Below the pieces are notes generated by a model that was not told the origin of the DNA, did not search any database, and saw only the letters and a program-made list of their open reading frames with translations. Position numbers and translations under genes: made by a program. DNA of 64,000 bases, from assembly GCF_037975245.1 (NCBI RefSeq), contig NC_092570.1, positions 389,501 to 453,500 on the forward strand. The letters are read 5' to 3'. Source of the DNA: Apostichopus japonicus. Taxonomy: Eukaryota; Echinodermata; Holothuroidea; Aspidochirotida; Stichopodidae. Shown here in pieces: positions 46,640 to 58,612 of this stretch (positions are counted from its first letter, which is position 1; each line of letters starts with the position of its first letter).

Positions 46640-49600
46640 CTAGTAAATGAAAGATACAAAACTATTCAACTAAAAAACTGCAATTTAACATAAACAATTG
46701 ATTTCACAAGTACATATTTGACTGATGTCTTCATATATCTTCACGATATACACATGGGGCAGAACCTGGGGTAGGAGGGGGGCAGAACCTGGGGTAGGAG
46801 GGGGGCAGAACCTGGGGAAGGAGGGGGCAGAACCTGGGGAAGGAGGGGGAAGAACCTGGGGAAGGAGGGGGGAAGAACCTGGGGAAGGAGGGGGCAGAAC
46901 CTGGGGAAGGAGGGGGCAGAACCTGGGGAAGGAGGGGGGTTCACAATTCCCCTCCCTGTTAGGTCAGTTGATTAATTTCCTTGGTGTTTTACAACACAAA
47001 TTTGTAGACTGAGGAACAGGTCATTGTGACTCAGGGCAAAAATATTTGCAGACAATTAACACAAAGATCTGTAGATCCATATATAGAGATAGCACCTAGA
47101 AATCCTTTGAACAGGTCAAAGTTCAAACTGTCAATGGTATGGTCTAGCAACGGTAGTAGTCTTTACTTTCACATATCAATAATAATGATGATGATCATAG
47201 TGCATAGTATGTTCATGTTCTCATGGCAGTATTCTTTCGTGAGATGTCAATAAAAAAATCCTGTTTAATACGGTCATCAACTTTTGTATACTGGAAAGAG
47301 CAAACAGGTTTAATGAGGTTGACTAAATTTTGCCTCGAATGTGTTCCGACATACAAATTACATTCCTTGGCTACATGAATAGATTCACTACTTGAGAGCA
47401 CAATATTTTTGAACCAGAGTGACCATTTGGAATTACTTCCGGCAATTGTCTAAGTTTTTTAAAGTCACATGTGCTGAGCAGAAGTAGCTTGATGTTTCCT
47501 TTCTTGCCTTCCAATAGCTTTGTAAATTTGGATATTTACTGACCTGCATGACCTGACCTGACCGAACCAATGACCTCACCAATCACACCGTTAACGTACA
47601 GACACTTGTCTTTAGAGTAGAAGTACTTACAACTGCCCCCGATTGTGTCTATATCTTTAATAAACACTTCATAATTGTTTTCCGCAAACACTGGTCTGAT
47701 AACCTTCAACACAAAATTTCTGTCCTCATCTGAAGCACTGTCATACACAATGAAAGCATCATTACTTCTCTGACCTGTTGGCGAGAGGAAGGAAAGTTAT
47801 TCAAGAATCATGATTAACTATTATGATGCACAAAATAGTTTTGGATTGTCCCAAGTGTATACATATAGGGAACAGAATGCGAGCTTCCAACACCTTCCCT
47901 GTTACCCCATCACCTTCCCTGTTCCCCCATCACCTTCCCTGTTCCCCCATCACCTTCCCTGTTCCCCATCACCTTCCCTGTTCCCCCATCACCTTCCCTG
48001 TTCCACCATTACCTTCTCTGTTCCACTGTTACCTTCCCTGTTACCCCATCACCTTCCCTGTTCCCCCATCACCTTTCCTGTTCCCCAATCACCTTCCCTG
48101 TTCCCCATCACCTTCCCTGTTCCCCCATCACCTTCCCTGTTCCCCAATCACCTTCCCTGTTCCCCATCACCTTCCCTGTTCCCCCATCACCTTCCCTGTT
48201 CCCCCATCACCTTCCCTGTTCCCCATCACCTTCCCTGTTTCCCCATCACCTTCCCTGTTCCCCATCACCTTCCCTGTTTCCCCATCACCTTCCCTGTTCC
48301 CCCATCACCTTCCCTGTTCCCCCATCACCTTCCCTGTTCCCCCATCACCTTCCCTGTTCCCCCACCACCTTCCCTATTCCCCCATCACCTTCCCTCTCCA
48401 CCCCTGCCAGGCCTGACAAAGTAAAGGCCAAAATAATTAATACAAACAAAGAGTAAACATGGAATGTTGTTCCACCTCTGTACCTGCACCTTATGAGAAG
48501 ATGTTACCCCAACAAACATTTCTCCATTTATTACTAATACTTCCAATAGTTTGACATCAAATACATGTCTCTCTACATTTTCCAAAGACAGCTAACAGAT
48601 GGTGGAATTCTTCTACCTTTGTTCTCTGTTTCACCGAATCTGTCTCTGATGAACAACCTCACATCAAGATTAAAATTATGATAGAGTACTGCGGCCACTA
48701 GTATAACTAGCAGACACCCGGCCAGTGACCCCAGAACTGCACCAGTTCTGTCATGGATGGGGTGAGTTTCTAACAGGAACAGACAGATAGAGAGGAAATA
48801 TATGTCAGCTAAAATAATCTGTTATTAAAGTTAGCATGATTAAGACATTTTTCTTTTGCCAAAACTTTTTTATTTAAACTTAGCCATGCAAATTTGCATC
48901 ACAATTTGTGCAACAACTTTATCATTTTGTATAAGATTTGCTGTTATTAGACAGATCTATAAATTAAATGAATCTAGTGAAGGATGCCTAGAGCGAAGAG
49001 ATGTAAAAGATATGCAGAAACCTCTCAAGAATCTATCTGTATGGGATAACCTGTGCACAGACAATGTATTTTACTGAATAACGTGGATTCACATACCAAA
49101 TGTGAAGGTGGATTAAGTTTTGCTTTTTCCCGTTGACCTCCAAAGAAAACAATATGGATTTTGTAATCAATATGGTGCATCCACATACCAAGTATGAAGT
49201 TCATCCTAACTTTCCTTTTAGAATTATCATGTTAACAAAGTTTCAGACTTTGACCTCTGTTGACCTTTGCAGAAAACATCTTCAATTTAATAAGTTTATT
49301 CCACACATCAAGTATGAAGTTAATCCAAGCCTCACTTCTGAAATTATCATCTTAACAACTTTTTTAGATATTGACCTCTGTTGAACTCGATCAAAATCAC
49401 CTTTGAACTCCTAATAAAATCATATGGTTCTTGTACTCAAACTTGTACACATACTCACACACCATCACCATTGGACCAATTCCTTTTGCCTCCACAAGGA
49501 TAAATACAAAATCAAAGTAACACAACATACTCTGTCATAACTTTCCTTAATCTTACCTGGACTGAGCGAAATCGAATCAGTTGATGAAACATTGTTTTCA

Positions 49601-52382
49601 TCTTGTAAAGAGGCAAAGACTTTGTACAAGCCATAAGTTTCCTCGGTGACTACATCGATGTACAGGAATGACCCAACACTGTCTGTTTCAGTTTGGCAAT
49701 CAGGACTGTGGAAAATAAAACCAGGAAGCCAACAGACTTAGTCATTTTTTGACAAGTTTTAATATGCGAACATTTAATGTAACATTGTACAAAAGATGTT
49801 AAGTTCTAACCTGAAATGACTTCCAAGTATGACAATGGATTTCTTTCACAAAGTATGAATTGATCTAAGCTATTAAAGTTGTCTCTAAACAAACACTACA
49901 GACTTTACAGAACTGGACTCTGTTGGCCTCCAATGACCTTTGAACTCCACAGAATACAATAAGGTTATTGTGCTCACTTAGGTAAATCCACTTACTAAGT
50001 ATAAAGTTGAGGGACCATATAAATTCTAATAAATTCACAGTTATTGTGTATACTGACTAAGGCGTCAAACACACTCACACACAATCAGGGTCACAAATAT
50101 TCCTTTCGGCTCGGAATGGAATTACAACAATGGTTGTCTCTAGATTGAGACTGGATGAAAGCTCACAGTTTAACAACTCTGGACTTTTCAAGACTCACTC
50201 TAGCTTGAGACTGGATGAAAGCCCATGTTTGACAACTCTGGACTTTTCAAGACTCACTCTAGCTTGAGACTGGATGAAAGCCCATGTTTGACAACTCTGG
50301 ACTTTTCAAGACTCACTCTGGATTGAGACTGGATGAAAGCCCACAGTTTGACAACTCTGGACTATTCAAGACTCACTCTAGATTGAGACTGGATGAAAGC
50401 CCATGTTTGACAACTCTGGACTTTACAAGACTCACTCTAGATTGAGACTGGATGAAAGCCCATGTTTGACAACTCTGGACTTTTCAAGACTCACTCTAGA
50501 TTGAGACTGGATGAAAGCCCAGTTTGACAACTCTGGACTTTTCAAAACTCACTCTAGCTTGAGACTGGATGAAAGCCCAGTTTGACAACTCTGGACTTTT
50601 CAAGACTCACTCTGGATTGAGACTGGATGAAAGCCCACAGTTTGACAACTCTGGACTTTTCAAGACTCACTCTGGATTGAGACTGGATGAAAGCCCACAG
50701 TTTGACAACTCTTTCCGTTCAGTTCTGTAAGAGGTTCCCTTTATATCAAGTTCCTCAACTGGTACCCAATCCCCAATTCCATTGCCGTTCTTGATCCATT
50801 TCTTCCATTCTAGAGATGTCTCATTGTACCTCATTTTCGCACAAAATTCGCAATAGAGGGTTACGTTTGTCCCAACTTCTGCCTGCATATCTGAACATCG
50901 ACCATCGTCTAATTGCTGAGGGACTGGTATGAAGTTTTCATCTTCTATAAAGACCTCTAATTTGGCAGAATCAGAATGCAAATATATTTTTTAGCAAAAG
51001 CATAGGAGAGGCTAAGCCTCTCAATTCTTCAGCACTGATCCTGAAAATGGCTTGGCAGTGCAGAGAAAACTTATGATCAATTTTGCCCTAAAAATAGAGC
51101 TAGATAGTTTCACAAATAATCACATGAAAGGTGAACATTTTCTATTGTTCTAATCTACGTACCCTAACCTTAAAAAAACCCACTCAACCACAAAATTCTT
51201 CTTAGGATGTAGTGCACATATGGATGAAAAACCCAGCTTACTATGACTCAGCCGGGTATCGAACTGATTGCTTCAAATGCCACCGCAGTGTGTTACTTAT
51301 ATACTGCACTGTGTTCTCTAGCCTTTTCTCCTTTCTTCTCCTAAGAAAAATTGGTCCATGCCGGCTAACCAAGATACTGAGGCAATGATAAAATTAAGAA
51401 AATAAAGTATCTGAATTCCTATCAACAGTTCTGGTAACTCCAATTCACCTTCTAAATATATCAGGAAGATCGAGCACACAGTACTTACCACAGATCATCC
51501 CAAGGATGAATTCTCTACTAATGGTGTGAGTACTATTGGATAGCTCACAGGTGTAATTTCCTTTAGCCTTAGGGAACAGTGAGTTGATATATAATGTTGT
51601 ATCCTCATCAAGGCAGTAATAATGGCCATCAGTAGAATTACATAGATATGAAAGTTGGTCGTCCTTCAGCCAGTCTACGGAACAAAAATTTTTGGCAGCG
51701 CAGCTGAAGCAGACACTACCACCCACATGGCCTTCACACTCTCCACCAGAACAACATCCGGGAGATGTAGCAATGAACTCCAATGGGCCTGAATACATGA
51801 GAATATATGAGAATACATGAGAATACATGAGAATAAATACAGTGGGAGAGAGGTCAAATTTGAAATTAGACAACAGACTCACTGATATCATGAAAATATT
51901 TAATGCAAATTGTCCAGAGTAGAAGCTACTTGTACTTAATAAGGTGGATAAGACATAACAACTACAAAATTCATTCAAGCTTTACTTTTGGAGAAATTGT
52001 CATTTCAAATTTTTCGGACATACATACCTGTCGGCCCCAAAGGACCTTTTGATCACACAAATGATGGTGCTATTGTACTTAATAAGGTGGACCCACCTAT
52101 ATATATAAATATATATATACACACTTGTGTCTTTACGAGGCTTAGGTTTTGCGGGAATTAGGTGCAGTATAATATATAAAAATGATTTACGCCACTCCAT
52201 CCTTACTCAAATTTATAGGTATTTCCTATCAAAATGGCAACATTTGCTAGTGATTTTATTTTCCCATAGTCACATTTACCTTCATTGCATGAGAGATTGC
52301 TTTGTAGTGCATAACATGACACTGAAACAATTATCAGGATATGAATAATCATAGCCTTTGGGGTGGCCTGCTCCGAAGTCAT
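46275..52382 (-). CDS. IL-1 receptor-like Ig-TIR receptor B, complete, 499 aa, seven exons
   Basis: Minus-strand exons are 52280-52382, 51489-51788, 50671-50956, 49557-49705, 48617-48769, 47631-47774 and 46275-46639. Phases 1, 1, 2, 1, 1, 1 all match; 1500 coding bases. Domains: signal peptide (1-26), Ig 1 (about 35-134), Ig 2 (135-279), TM (about 288-309), TIR (about 334-475). TIR box 1 is DAFIVYDS, box 2 KDIDTIGGS, and box 3 FLKRLLLRMP in place of the FW motif. It would be a plasma- or endosomal-membrane receptor signalling through TIR-TIR contacts, by family. Every intron phase equals that of receptor A, so the two arose by gene duplication; sequence similarity is clear but moderate. Four of its introns carry tandem arrays, three of them touching or imitating splice sites. 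Confidence 0.88.
46757..46938 (-). repeat. 23-bp array of pyrimidine-CAG units in receptor B intron 6
   Basis: About eight units, on the gene-sense strand CCCCCTCCTTCCCCAGGTTC plus TGC. Each has a pyrimidine tract ending CAG|G, the form of a 3' splice site. It lies about 120-300 bp upstream of the true acceptor of exon 7. Confidence 0.93.
47631..47774 (-). CDS. IL1R-like B exon 6, TIR boxes 1 and 2
   Basis: Acceptor CTCGCCAACAG, donor GTAAGT, 144 bp, phase 1 at both ends, same length as in receptor A. It encodes SNDAFIVYDSASDEDRNFVL, then YEVFIKDIDTIGGS. Confidence 0.88.
47888..48405 (+). repeat. About 20-bp CCTTCCCTGTTCCCCCATCA array, about 26 copies
   Basis: Copies differ in the length of the C-run (4 or 5) and a few AATCA, TGTTA or ACCA variants. 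It lies in receptor B intron 5, where the gene-sense strand is rich in GGG triplets. Confidence 0.95.
48617..48769 (-). CDS. IL1R-like B exon 5, transmembrane
   Basis: Acceptor GTTCCTGTTAG, donor GTAGAA, phase 1 at both ends. It encodes THPIHDRTGAVLGSLAGCLL and VILVAAVLYHNF, then LDVRLFIRDRFGETENKG. Confidence 0.83.
49080..50060 (+). repeat. Dispersed repeat copies flanking receptor B exon 4
   Basis: Diverged blocks at about 49090-49490 and 49810-50130 share CATACCAAGTATGAAGTT-like, TGACCTCTGTTGACCTTTG-like and ACACACTCACACACAATCA-like motifs. A third weaker block is at 51970-52095 (AATAAGGTGGACCCAC). Each block has an internal period near 110 bp. Exon 4 (49557-49705) sits between the first two. 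No coding capacity was seen. Confidence 0.45.
49557..49705 (-). CDS. IL1R-like B exon 4, Ig domain 2 second half
   Basis: Acceptor TTATTTTCCACAG, donor GTAAGA, phase 2 in and phase 1 out. It encodes PDCQTETDSVGSFLYIDVVT and EETYGLYKVFASLQDENN. Confidence 0.84.
50145..50712 (-). repeat. 58-60 bp minisatellite containing the exon 3 end and its donor, ten copies
   Basis: Ten copies of GGATGAAAGC-marked units begin at 50153, 50213, 50272, 50331, 50391, 50450, 50509, 50567, 50625 and 50685. On the gene-sense strand each reads ...GCTTTCATCCAGTCTCAATC, CAGAGTGAGTC. The copy at highest coordinate is coding and provides the real donor GTGAGT at 50665-50670. The others lie in intron 3. Confidence 0.95.
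50671..50956 (-). CDS. IL1R-like B exon 3, Ig domain 2 first half
   Basis: Acceptor CTGCCAAATTAG, donor GTGAGT, phase 1 in and phase 2 out. It encodes FIEDENFIPVPQQLDDGRCS, VTLYCEFCAKM and LEWKKWIKNG. Its last 12 residues (NCGLSSSLNP) come from the minisatellite unit and have no counterpart in receptor A. A shorter exon ending at an earlier donor is possible but none matches in phase. Confidence 0.8.
51225..51325 (-). mobile_element. Possible decayed tRNA-derived SINE
   Basis: The minus strand has an A-box-like AGTAACACACTGCGGTGG about 20 bases before a B-box-like AGTTCGATACC, followed by a GTGGGTTTTTCATCCATATG-type body. Box matches are imperfect and ends are not defined. It lies in receptor B intron 2. 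Confidence 0.35.
51489..51788 (-). CDS. IL1R-like B exon 2, Ig domain 1
   Basis: The acceptor CATGTATTCAG is made by an 11-bp repeat; donor GTAAGT; phase 1 at both ends. It encodes PLEFIATSPGCCSGGECEGH, VCFSCAAKNFCSVDWLKDD, then GNYTCELSNSTHTISREF. Confidence 0.87.
51789..51840 (-). repeat. 11-bp repeat abutting the 3' splice site of receptor B exon 2
   Basis: Four to five units of TATTCTCATG(T/A), on the gene-sense strand, end directly in TATTCAG|G. The last unit supplies the CAG acceptor. Confidence 0.85.
52280..52382 (-). CDS. IL1R-like B exon 1, signal peptide
   Basis: ATG at 52382; it encodes MTSEQATPKAMIIHILIIVS and VSCYALQSNLSCNE; donor GTAAAT after one extra base. The hydrophobic core IIHILIIVSVSCYAL is a clear signal peptide, with likely cleavage after CYA. 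The phase joins exon 2. Confidence 0.82.
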
Positions 52383-54316
52383 CTTCTTTTTTCTTATCTG
52401 CTAAAAAAAAGGGAATTTAGAACAGATTGATGAGATGAATGATTACAACTGATTGATGAGTTGAATGATTAGAACAGATTGATGAGTTGAATGACATGGT
52501 AGTTGCAAATTATGTTTGCTGATAAATATTAACTTTTTGTTTACAGTCATTGATCAAAAATGTATCTACTGTATTTCTTTATTTGAAAAAAAACTACTGT
52601 AGGTTTCAAACAAACAGCAATTTAACATCAGCCTTGGAAGTATGAAAGTAATCATAAAAGGCAGTATCATATCATTTTTTTTCATCCAACAATTCAGTGT
52701 TTGCAGTCCACTGGCAAACTAATTGCTATGCAGACACAGCTTTCTTTTCATAAATTATTTGTTTGTTCCAAGATAAAGCAAATATGGTCAAATATGTCAG
52801 TATTGTTTTACAAATTTTACCGAGGGGGTGGGCATTCAGTGTAGTATTTATTCTCTCTCTTTGTATGATTTTGTCAGTGCAGACAGGGGAAATTGGCAGG
52901 TATCATTTATCCAGTAACACATTGCAAAATGCTTTCAAAAGAGGTAAATTGCGGTACAAGAGTAAAGATGAATATTGCACTGTTTTCTACACTGGAAACC
53001 ATACTGTTTAAATTGGCAAAGCTTTGAGCCTCTGGAACTGCTACACAAAATACTCTACATTATTCCCTAATGTCATCTGATGTTTATACTGGGCAGTATC
53101 AACATGAAAAAGACAGACCAAGCATGATTTGTTTGAGGGAAGTAAGATTTAATACTCTTCCAGAGTTGAATAGGCCTTTAGCAGGTTTAACAGATCCTGT
53201 GTTGTGTGCTCCAACATGTGACTACCAGATGTAACTGATACTCACCAGCTGTACAAATGTTTCAAGCATTTGACACTAGTAACTTTTTGCACTTTGTCTA
53301 AGTTCCAACAGTCTAAACTCAATTGTCAGAGAGGTATTCTTGTTTCCCTTTTGCAGGATTGTTATCAAAATTTCAGAGAATGTTATTGGCAAATAACTTG
53401 TTGTTTCTTTGTGCAATGATATGCATTGTTTGTACCAATTCCTGAGAGTTCCCTTATTAAATGTGATCACAGTCGGGGCAACAATTATTTGTTAAAACCT
53501 GTAAAAGGATAAGTGTGCATTGCTATATAAGAGCACAAATGTTCTTTCAAATAATAGCAATAGGCCAATGATAATTTCTACCCATAAAAATTTCTACTCT
53601 GTTGCTAACATGATGGTGATATAAGTAACTCTTTATGTAACATATAAGCAAAAGTATTCATTGGAAAAGTATATATGCTCAGGCCTATAGGGTCCATTCA
53701 GTAGCCTCTGTGTGAATGTCATTATTATGATAAGTTCTGCATATTTTCACTGGCAAGGTCCATTGGTATCTATATAAGAAGGCTACATTATTAGTAGCCT
53801 AATAGTAATACTGTTTTAGTGAACAAGAGGTATAACTTTTCACTTTATGCTAAATATGGCCAAGCTATCTGAATACTGTAACATATGACTTACCACTTGG
53901 CAGGCATGTTGCTACAGGGGGATTTTCTTTTTTATCAGATTATGACCTACAGTAGGCCTACAACAGCCTAATTATGCATCATTTGGCATCCAAGCCCAAA
54001 TGAGGTAAGCAAAAATTTCTCAAAGGGGGGGGGGGGGGGTGGGCAGGGGGTATACCACCTCCATCGCTCAGTCAGGATATTGCCATCTTCCTGCACTACC
54101 CCCCCCCCCAAAAAAGTCAATTTGGTTACTCTGGCTGAGGGCCTGCTACTTGGTTAAGTGCTGGAAGCAGAACGCAGCCAGTGCATGGAATCGGTAAGTA
54201 GAATACAACAAGCAGAACAGTGTACCTATAGTATAGACATTTAACTTGACTTCAAAACATTGATGATACGAATTATAATGGTCTAGCCTAGGCCTAGTAC
54301 ATATTTATTATAAGGC

Positions 54317-54593
54317 CGTGGCTATTCTTACTACTAGTCGTAACAATTATTTATAAACTATTCTTACGACAAAGGCGAATTCAAGCGCAGTAAAGTAAAT
54401 AAAGCAACTGCGCTTGTAGCAGGGGTAACCCTAACCCTAAACATAACCCTAAACCTCAATCCTAACCCTAACCCTAACCGGAAATTATTGTTACTCCTCG
54501 TCGTAAAAATAGTACTCCTGGTCATGAAAATAGCAACTGCGCATGCGTAGTCGGAAATAATTCTTACGACTAGTTGTAAGAATAGCCACATTG
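54317..54593. mobile_element. MITE with telomere-like core
   Basis: Ends carry a 35-bp near-perfect inverted repeat (GTGGCTATTCTTAC, then ACTAGTCGTAA.AATTATTT). A perfect 12-bp direct repeat TTATTATAAGGC flanks it at 54305-54316 and 54594-54605. The middle (54424-54478) is a run of CCCTAA-type hexamers, some imperfect. There is no coding sequence. The superfamily is not assigned; target duplication of this length is unusual. Confidence 0.75.
54424..54478 (+). repeat. Interstitial telomere-type (CCCTAA)n
   Basis: About eight CCCTAA or variant hexamers (CCCTAAA, CCTCAAT), inside the MITE. TTAGGG is the usual animal telomere unit, but position and flanks show transposon cargo and not a chromosome end. 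Confidence 0.85.
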
Positions 54594-56265
54594 TTATTAT
54601 AAGGCAGGATTCTTTGATATGTAACCACCTCTGATAACTTAGGGCACTAGTACTTTGTTACGGAGAGTCCATATTTCGCACTTCCGGGTTTCTGTGCAGC
54701 CAAAATTGAGGCACATGTGACCTTCAGTGGTTACTCAAGTTAAGTCTAACTTACAATAGCCTAGGCTAATACTGGCTACATCCACTTAAGTTAAGCCTAG
54801 TCAAGAAATGACTTGTGTATGTTACGTTAGGCTACTGTGTGTCTAATTAATACTTTTGGCTAGAAGCAGGAAGCTTGCAGTCACATAACCCATATGATCG
54901 TCGAATAAATGACGAGAAGTATCAATCTCTCACAAATTATCAGTACAAAGGGCCTATGCAAAATTTCTACGAAAGACGGCCTTCTTTGTTCACATTTTGA
55001 TCAGTTCCGCTTGTTGGTTACCGCATGAAAGGTTGACTTCACGTATAGTTACAGTTACCCCTCTCTACAAACTTTGCTACGATACAACGATTTTGTGAAA
55101 GATTGATTCATGTGCATGATGGAAGCTAACAGCATGTGCATGCAACATAATATTGAATGGGTTTGACTTTGATGCTCCGAAGTTTATCACTAATATACTT
55201 GATGAATGTCACGCAGATGTCATTTTAATGCAGTTTTTTTCTATTATCAGTGGTAACATCTCACTTAATGTCACTTACAGTCCTACACGGAAGTGGCCTT
55301 ATATGGACATATAACCCTAAAAACTAAACAATATTTCTGTTTGATTCCTAGTTGTTGTTGTTGTTGTTTTTTTGCTGTTCGTTTTTTCCCTTGGTTTCCT
55401 TCGTCTCTTTCCTATTTTGTAAAGCGCTTTGAATGGTGTGAAAACTCGCGCAAAAAGAAACGTCTAATGTCTGACCTAGTTTCGAATGAGGTGTAACAGA
55501 AGTGTCAGACACCACCATCGATCCCAGAAAATGCAGACACAGCTTGCTATCGTCGGTAATTAGACATTAGTGTACAGTCAGTACATACAGTTGCGGTCAA
55601 TACCCACAGCACAGTGTATAAACAATACAGAGATGGACATCTCAGGTCCAGATAGAAGATAACAAGGTATCACGTTTCATTACTGTCTGCATTTTGTAGC
55701 GACACGAACAAAACGTCACTCGCAAGCAACAGAAAATTAACTTTTTCAGATCGCCGCACGCGGTTTGGGGCGAGTCTTCAATGCCTTTAAGCGCTATATA
55801 AATGTAATTTATTATTATTTTTATTGTTATTATTATTATATATATTTCATAAAATTACGATATCTTTCCAGCGGTTGAGCGTTCGATATAAAGGGAAAAA
55901 AGAAATGTCTGGAAGCGAACATATTCTTATAGTGTTTACCCTGCTGTAGTTGCATATGCGTCGTTAATTGTTTACATGTTTATCATGGACACAACGAGTT
56001 TAATGAATTCATTTACCTCAATGCATGGACACAACGAAGGTGGCATACTTCTATTAGAGTCTATATTAATCCGCTCGGATGTTCTCCTAGCTCAGGAAAA
56101 GTGCCAAAATGTAGTAGAAACTATACTTATTAATACGTTATCAATCAGGATCTGGTTCTTTTGGCATGCATGTTGAACAACATGAATAGAAGAACATTTT
56201 AGACCCTTGTAGGCTTCCCAGGAGCAGCTTACGAAAATTGATTAGTTCTGAGTGTTTACAACTGA

Positions 56266-56293
56266 GTTCGTCAGTTGTTTGCAACTGACGAAC
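56266..56293. repeat. Perfect 12-bp inverted repeat (hairpin)
   Basis: GTTCGTCAGTTG, loop TTTG, CAACTGACGAAC; one further A-T pair extends the stem. No T-run follows and no gene is near. Confidence 0.9.
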
Positions 56294-58365
56294 TTATGAA
56301 AGGCCAACTTGTCAGCTATCCCAGTGATGGGTAGCATTAAGCTGGTGAGAACAGCAACATTTCTTTTCAAGAAGGCAACAAGGCAATTTTCAGTGGGGGG
56401 GGGGGGGGGTGGGGGTCGAGACTTTTTTTTTACGGTTGCCAAAATATTTGGAGGGACGCCAAAAATTCGAAATCGAAATAAAAAAATAGAAGGGGAAAAT
56501 CTTGAAGTAAATTGCTTCAATAGTTACAAATATAACATTTATATTTTGTAACAAAGCAGCTTAATCATATAAACATTTCTTAAAGGGGAACCCTTCCCAG
56601 ACCACAACATCAGCCACTGGAGAGTTGTCAAGATAATGAAGAAGAAAATTTGGATAAAAAAGTGTGAATACCAGGACTTATTTGATCTTCAAAACCTGCC
56701 AACTATTAAAAGATGAAAGCGAAAGAACAAATATAACTAAAGATCAATAAAATTGAAAGACGTTTTATTTGTCAATTTATTCTGTGTAACTATATCTGCT
56801 TAAGATGTTTATTAACTAGACAAAAACGGAAAGCAAACTATTTATTGTTTTCTTTTTACAACTGCATATAAAGCAACAAGAAGTTTAACAAGCCAAACTT
56901 TTCTCCTTTTAAGTATGAAAATCACTAATTACTGAAATATTATATTAGCATGTGACTACGAATATAAATGGAAAATGGAACCAAGATTCAAAGGGTGTTG
57001 TTACAAGAGAGCTAACAGAGTCTTACAGATAATAAAGTGATGATCCAGGATTTAGTACAGGAAAGGCTGTGAAACCAACTCCCACGTAAAGTTGTCCAAA
57101 TACCTACTTTTGATTTATTGTGTAAGATCAAAAGTGGGGTGCATACCTCCGAGACCCACATCCGGGCCTGAGAAGCTATGCTTGTGAGGGTTCCTCACTG
57201 GTAAAGTACTTCATATACCCATCTCTTTTCCAACATTTATCTTTCCAATTTTAAACTTTTCTTCTTGTGACCCACAGAAGAATCCTGCTGCACAGTTATT
57301 GCCATTTTGCTTTAAGTAGTTGTTTGGATGAGGTCTTACTACAAGCAACACCTCAACCACTTAGTCAGGATTGGTAAGTGATAAAGGCCATTAGGTGTTT
57401 GTTCCAACAAGTACTCATACAGATCATGGACAGAACTGTGGGTTTATTACGATCAAAAGAATTAGCCACGACCCTTGTTTTAGCATGGCCATATCTCAAG
57501 TCACCAAATTTCATATATTCAGCAACTATCAAGTCAATCAGGATATGTCTGACAGAGCTTCTCTTGGAAAGGGTAAAGCATTAACCCTTCACTGAACATG
57601 AAACCACTGATAAATCAAGTCACACTAGAATTTACAATTAATAAACCGACCATAACTTCCAAATTAAAAAAACCTTTTGTAAAGCATATTACATTTCTTA
57701 TCAAATAAAACATGTAAAATTACTTAAATCTTAGAAAAGAAGAAAAAATATTTATGCAAAGCTTTTACCAAGTAAAAGAAAGACACAAGGCTGACAAACA
57801 GTTGTTTCCCATTTTTGTTTGCTTCTTTAACAATTTCAGCAGAATTTTAACCATATCTTTGAAAGAATGATAACATCAACATAATATCAATCAATTTGTG
57901 AAATATCATTTCGTTTCTTAAATTCATTCTATCAACAAAATGAGAAGAACAGAGAAAGCAAAACTTTACATATACCAGCTTAAAATTTACACTGAAAAAG
58001 ATATTCAATTGACATTGTAAAAAGTGGATTTGTCATTGTAATTTGTGTGTTTTGTGAATCGTTTTGTTAACTGAAAGAGGGAAACCCTTCTTTGAAGTCT
58101 ACACAGAAACCTCATAAGTTTGTCACCTTTGATGACTCATTGTTTTCCTACTTGGGATACAACAAAACCATCATGGTTGTTTTGGTGTGCATGTGTGGCC
58201 TTCTCACTTTGCATAATGACTACATGCCTTCAAACAGCCCTGAACTATAACTTTTTAGTTTGATCTTCATTTTTACTTAATTGCAAAATTTAGGAATGAA
58301 TGTTCCAGTGGTAAAAATAAAAACAAATTTATTCCCTTTTCATAACACTCTTCTTTGAAGCCATC

Positions 58366-58612
58366 CACATGTTCAAGGCCTGTTATTTACATGTTCATGA
58401 CCTGTTATCCACATCATGTCCATGGCCTGTTATCCACATGTTCATGGCCTGTTATCCACATGTTCATGGCCTGTTTTCCACATGTTCATGGCCTGTTTTC
58501 CACATGTTCATGGCAAGTTATACACATGTTCATGGCATGTTATCCCCATGTTCATTGCCTGTTATCCACATGAACATGGCCTGTTATCCACATGTTCATG
58601 GCCTGTTCAATG
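58366..58612 (+). repeat. 22-bp array CATGGCCTGTTATCCACATG, about 11 copies
   Basis: The unit is CATGGCCTGTTATCCACATG plus TT, with TTTT, TACACA and CCCCA variants. Overlapping short frames here are artefacts. Confidence 0.93.

Noticed and set aside
52763..53011. Small secreted protein with a hydrophobic N-terminus
   Set aside because: The frame has a plausible hydrophobic stretch but no splice, domain, paralogue or polyadenylation support; chance cannot be excluded.
54424..54478. Chromosome end or telomere
   Set aside because: Only about eight imperfect hexamers, enclosed by inverted repeats and a target duplication, with normal sequence on both sides.
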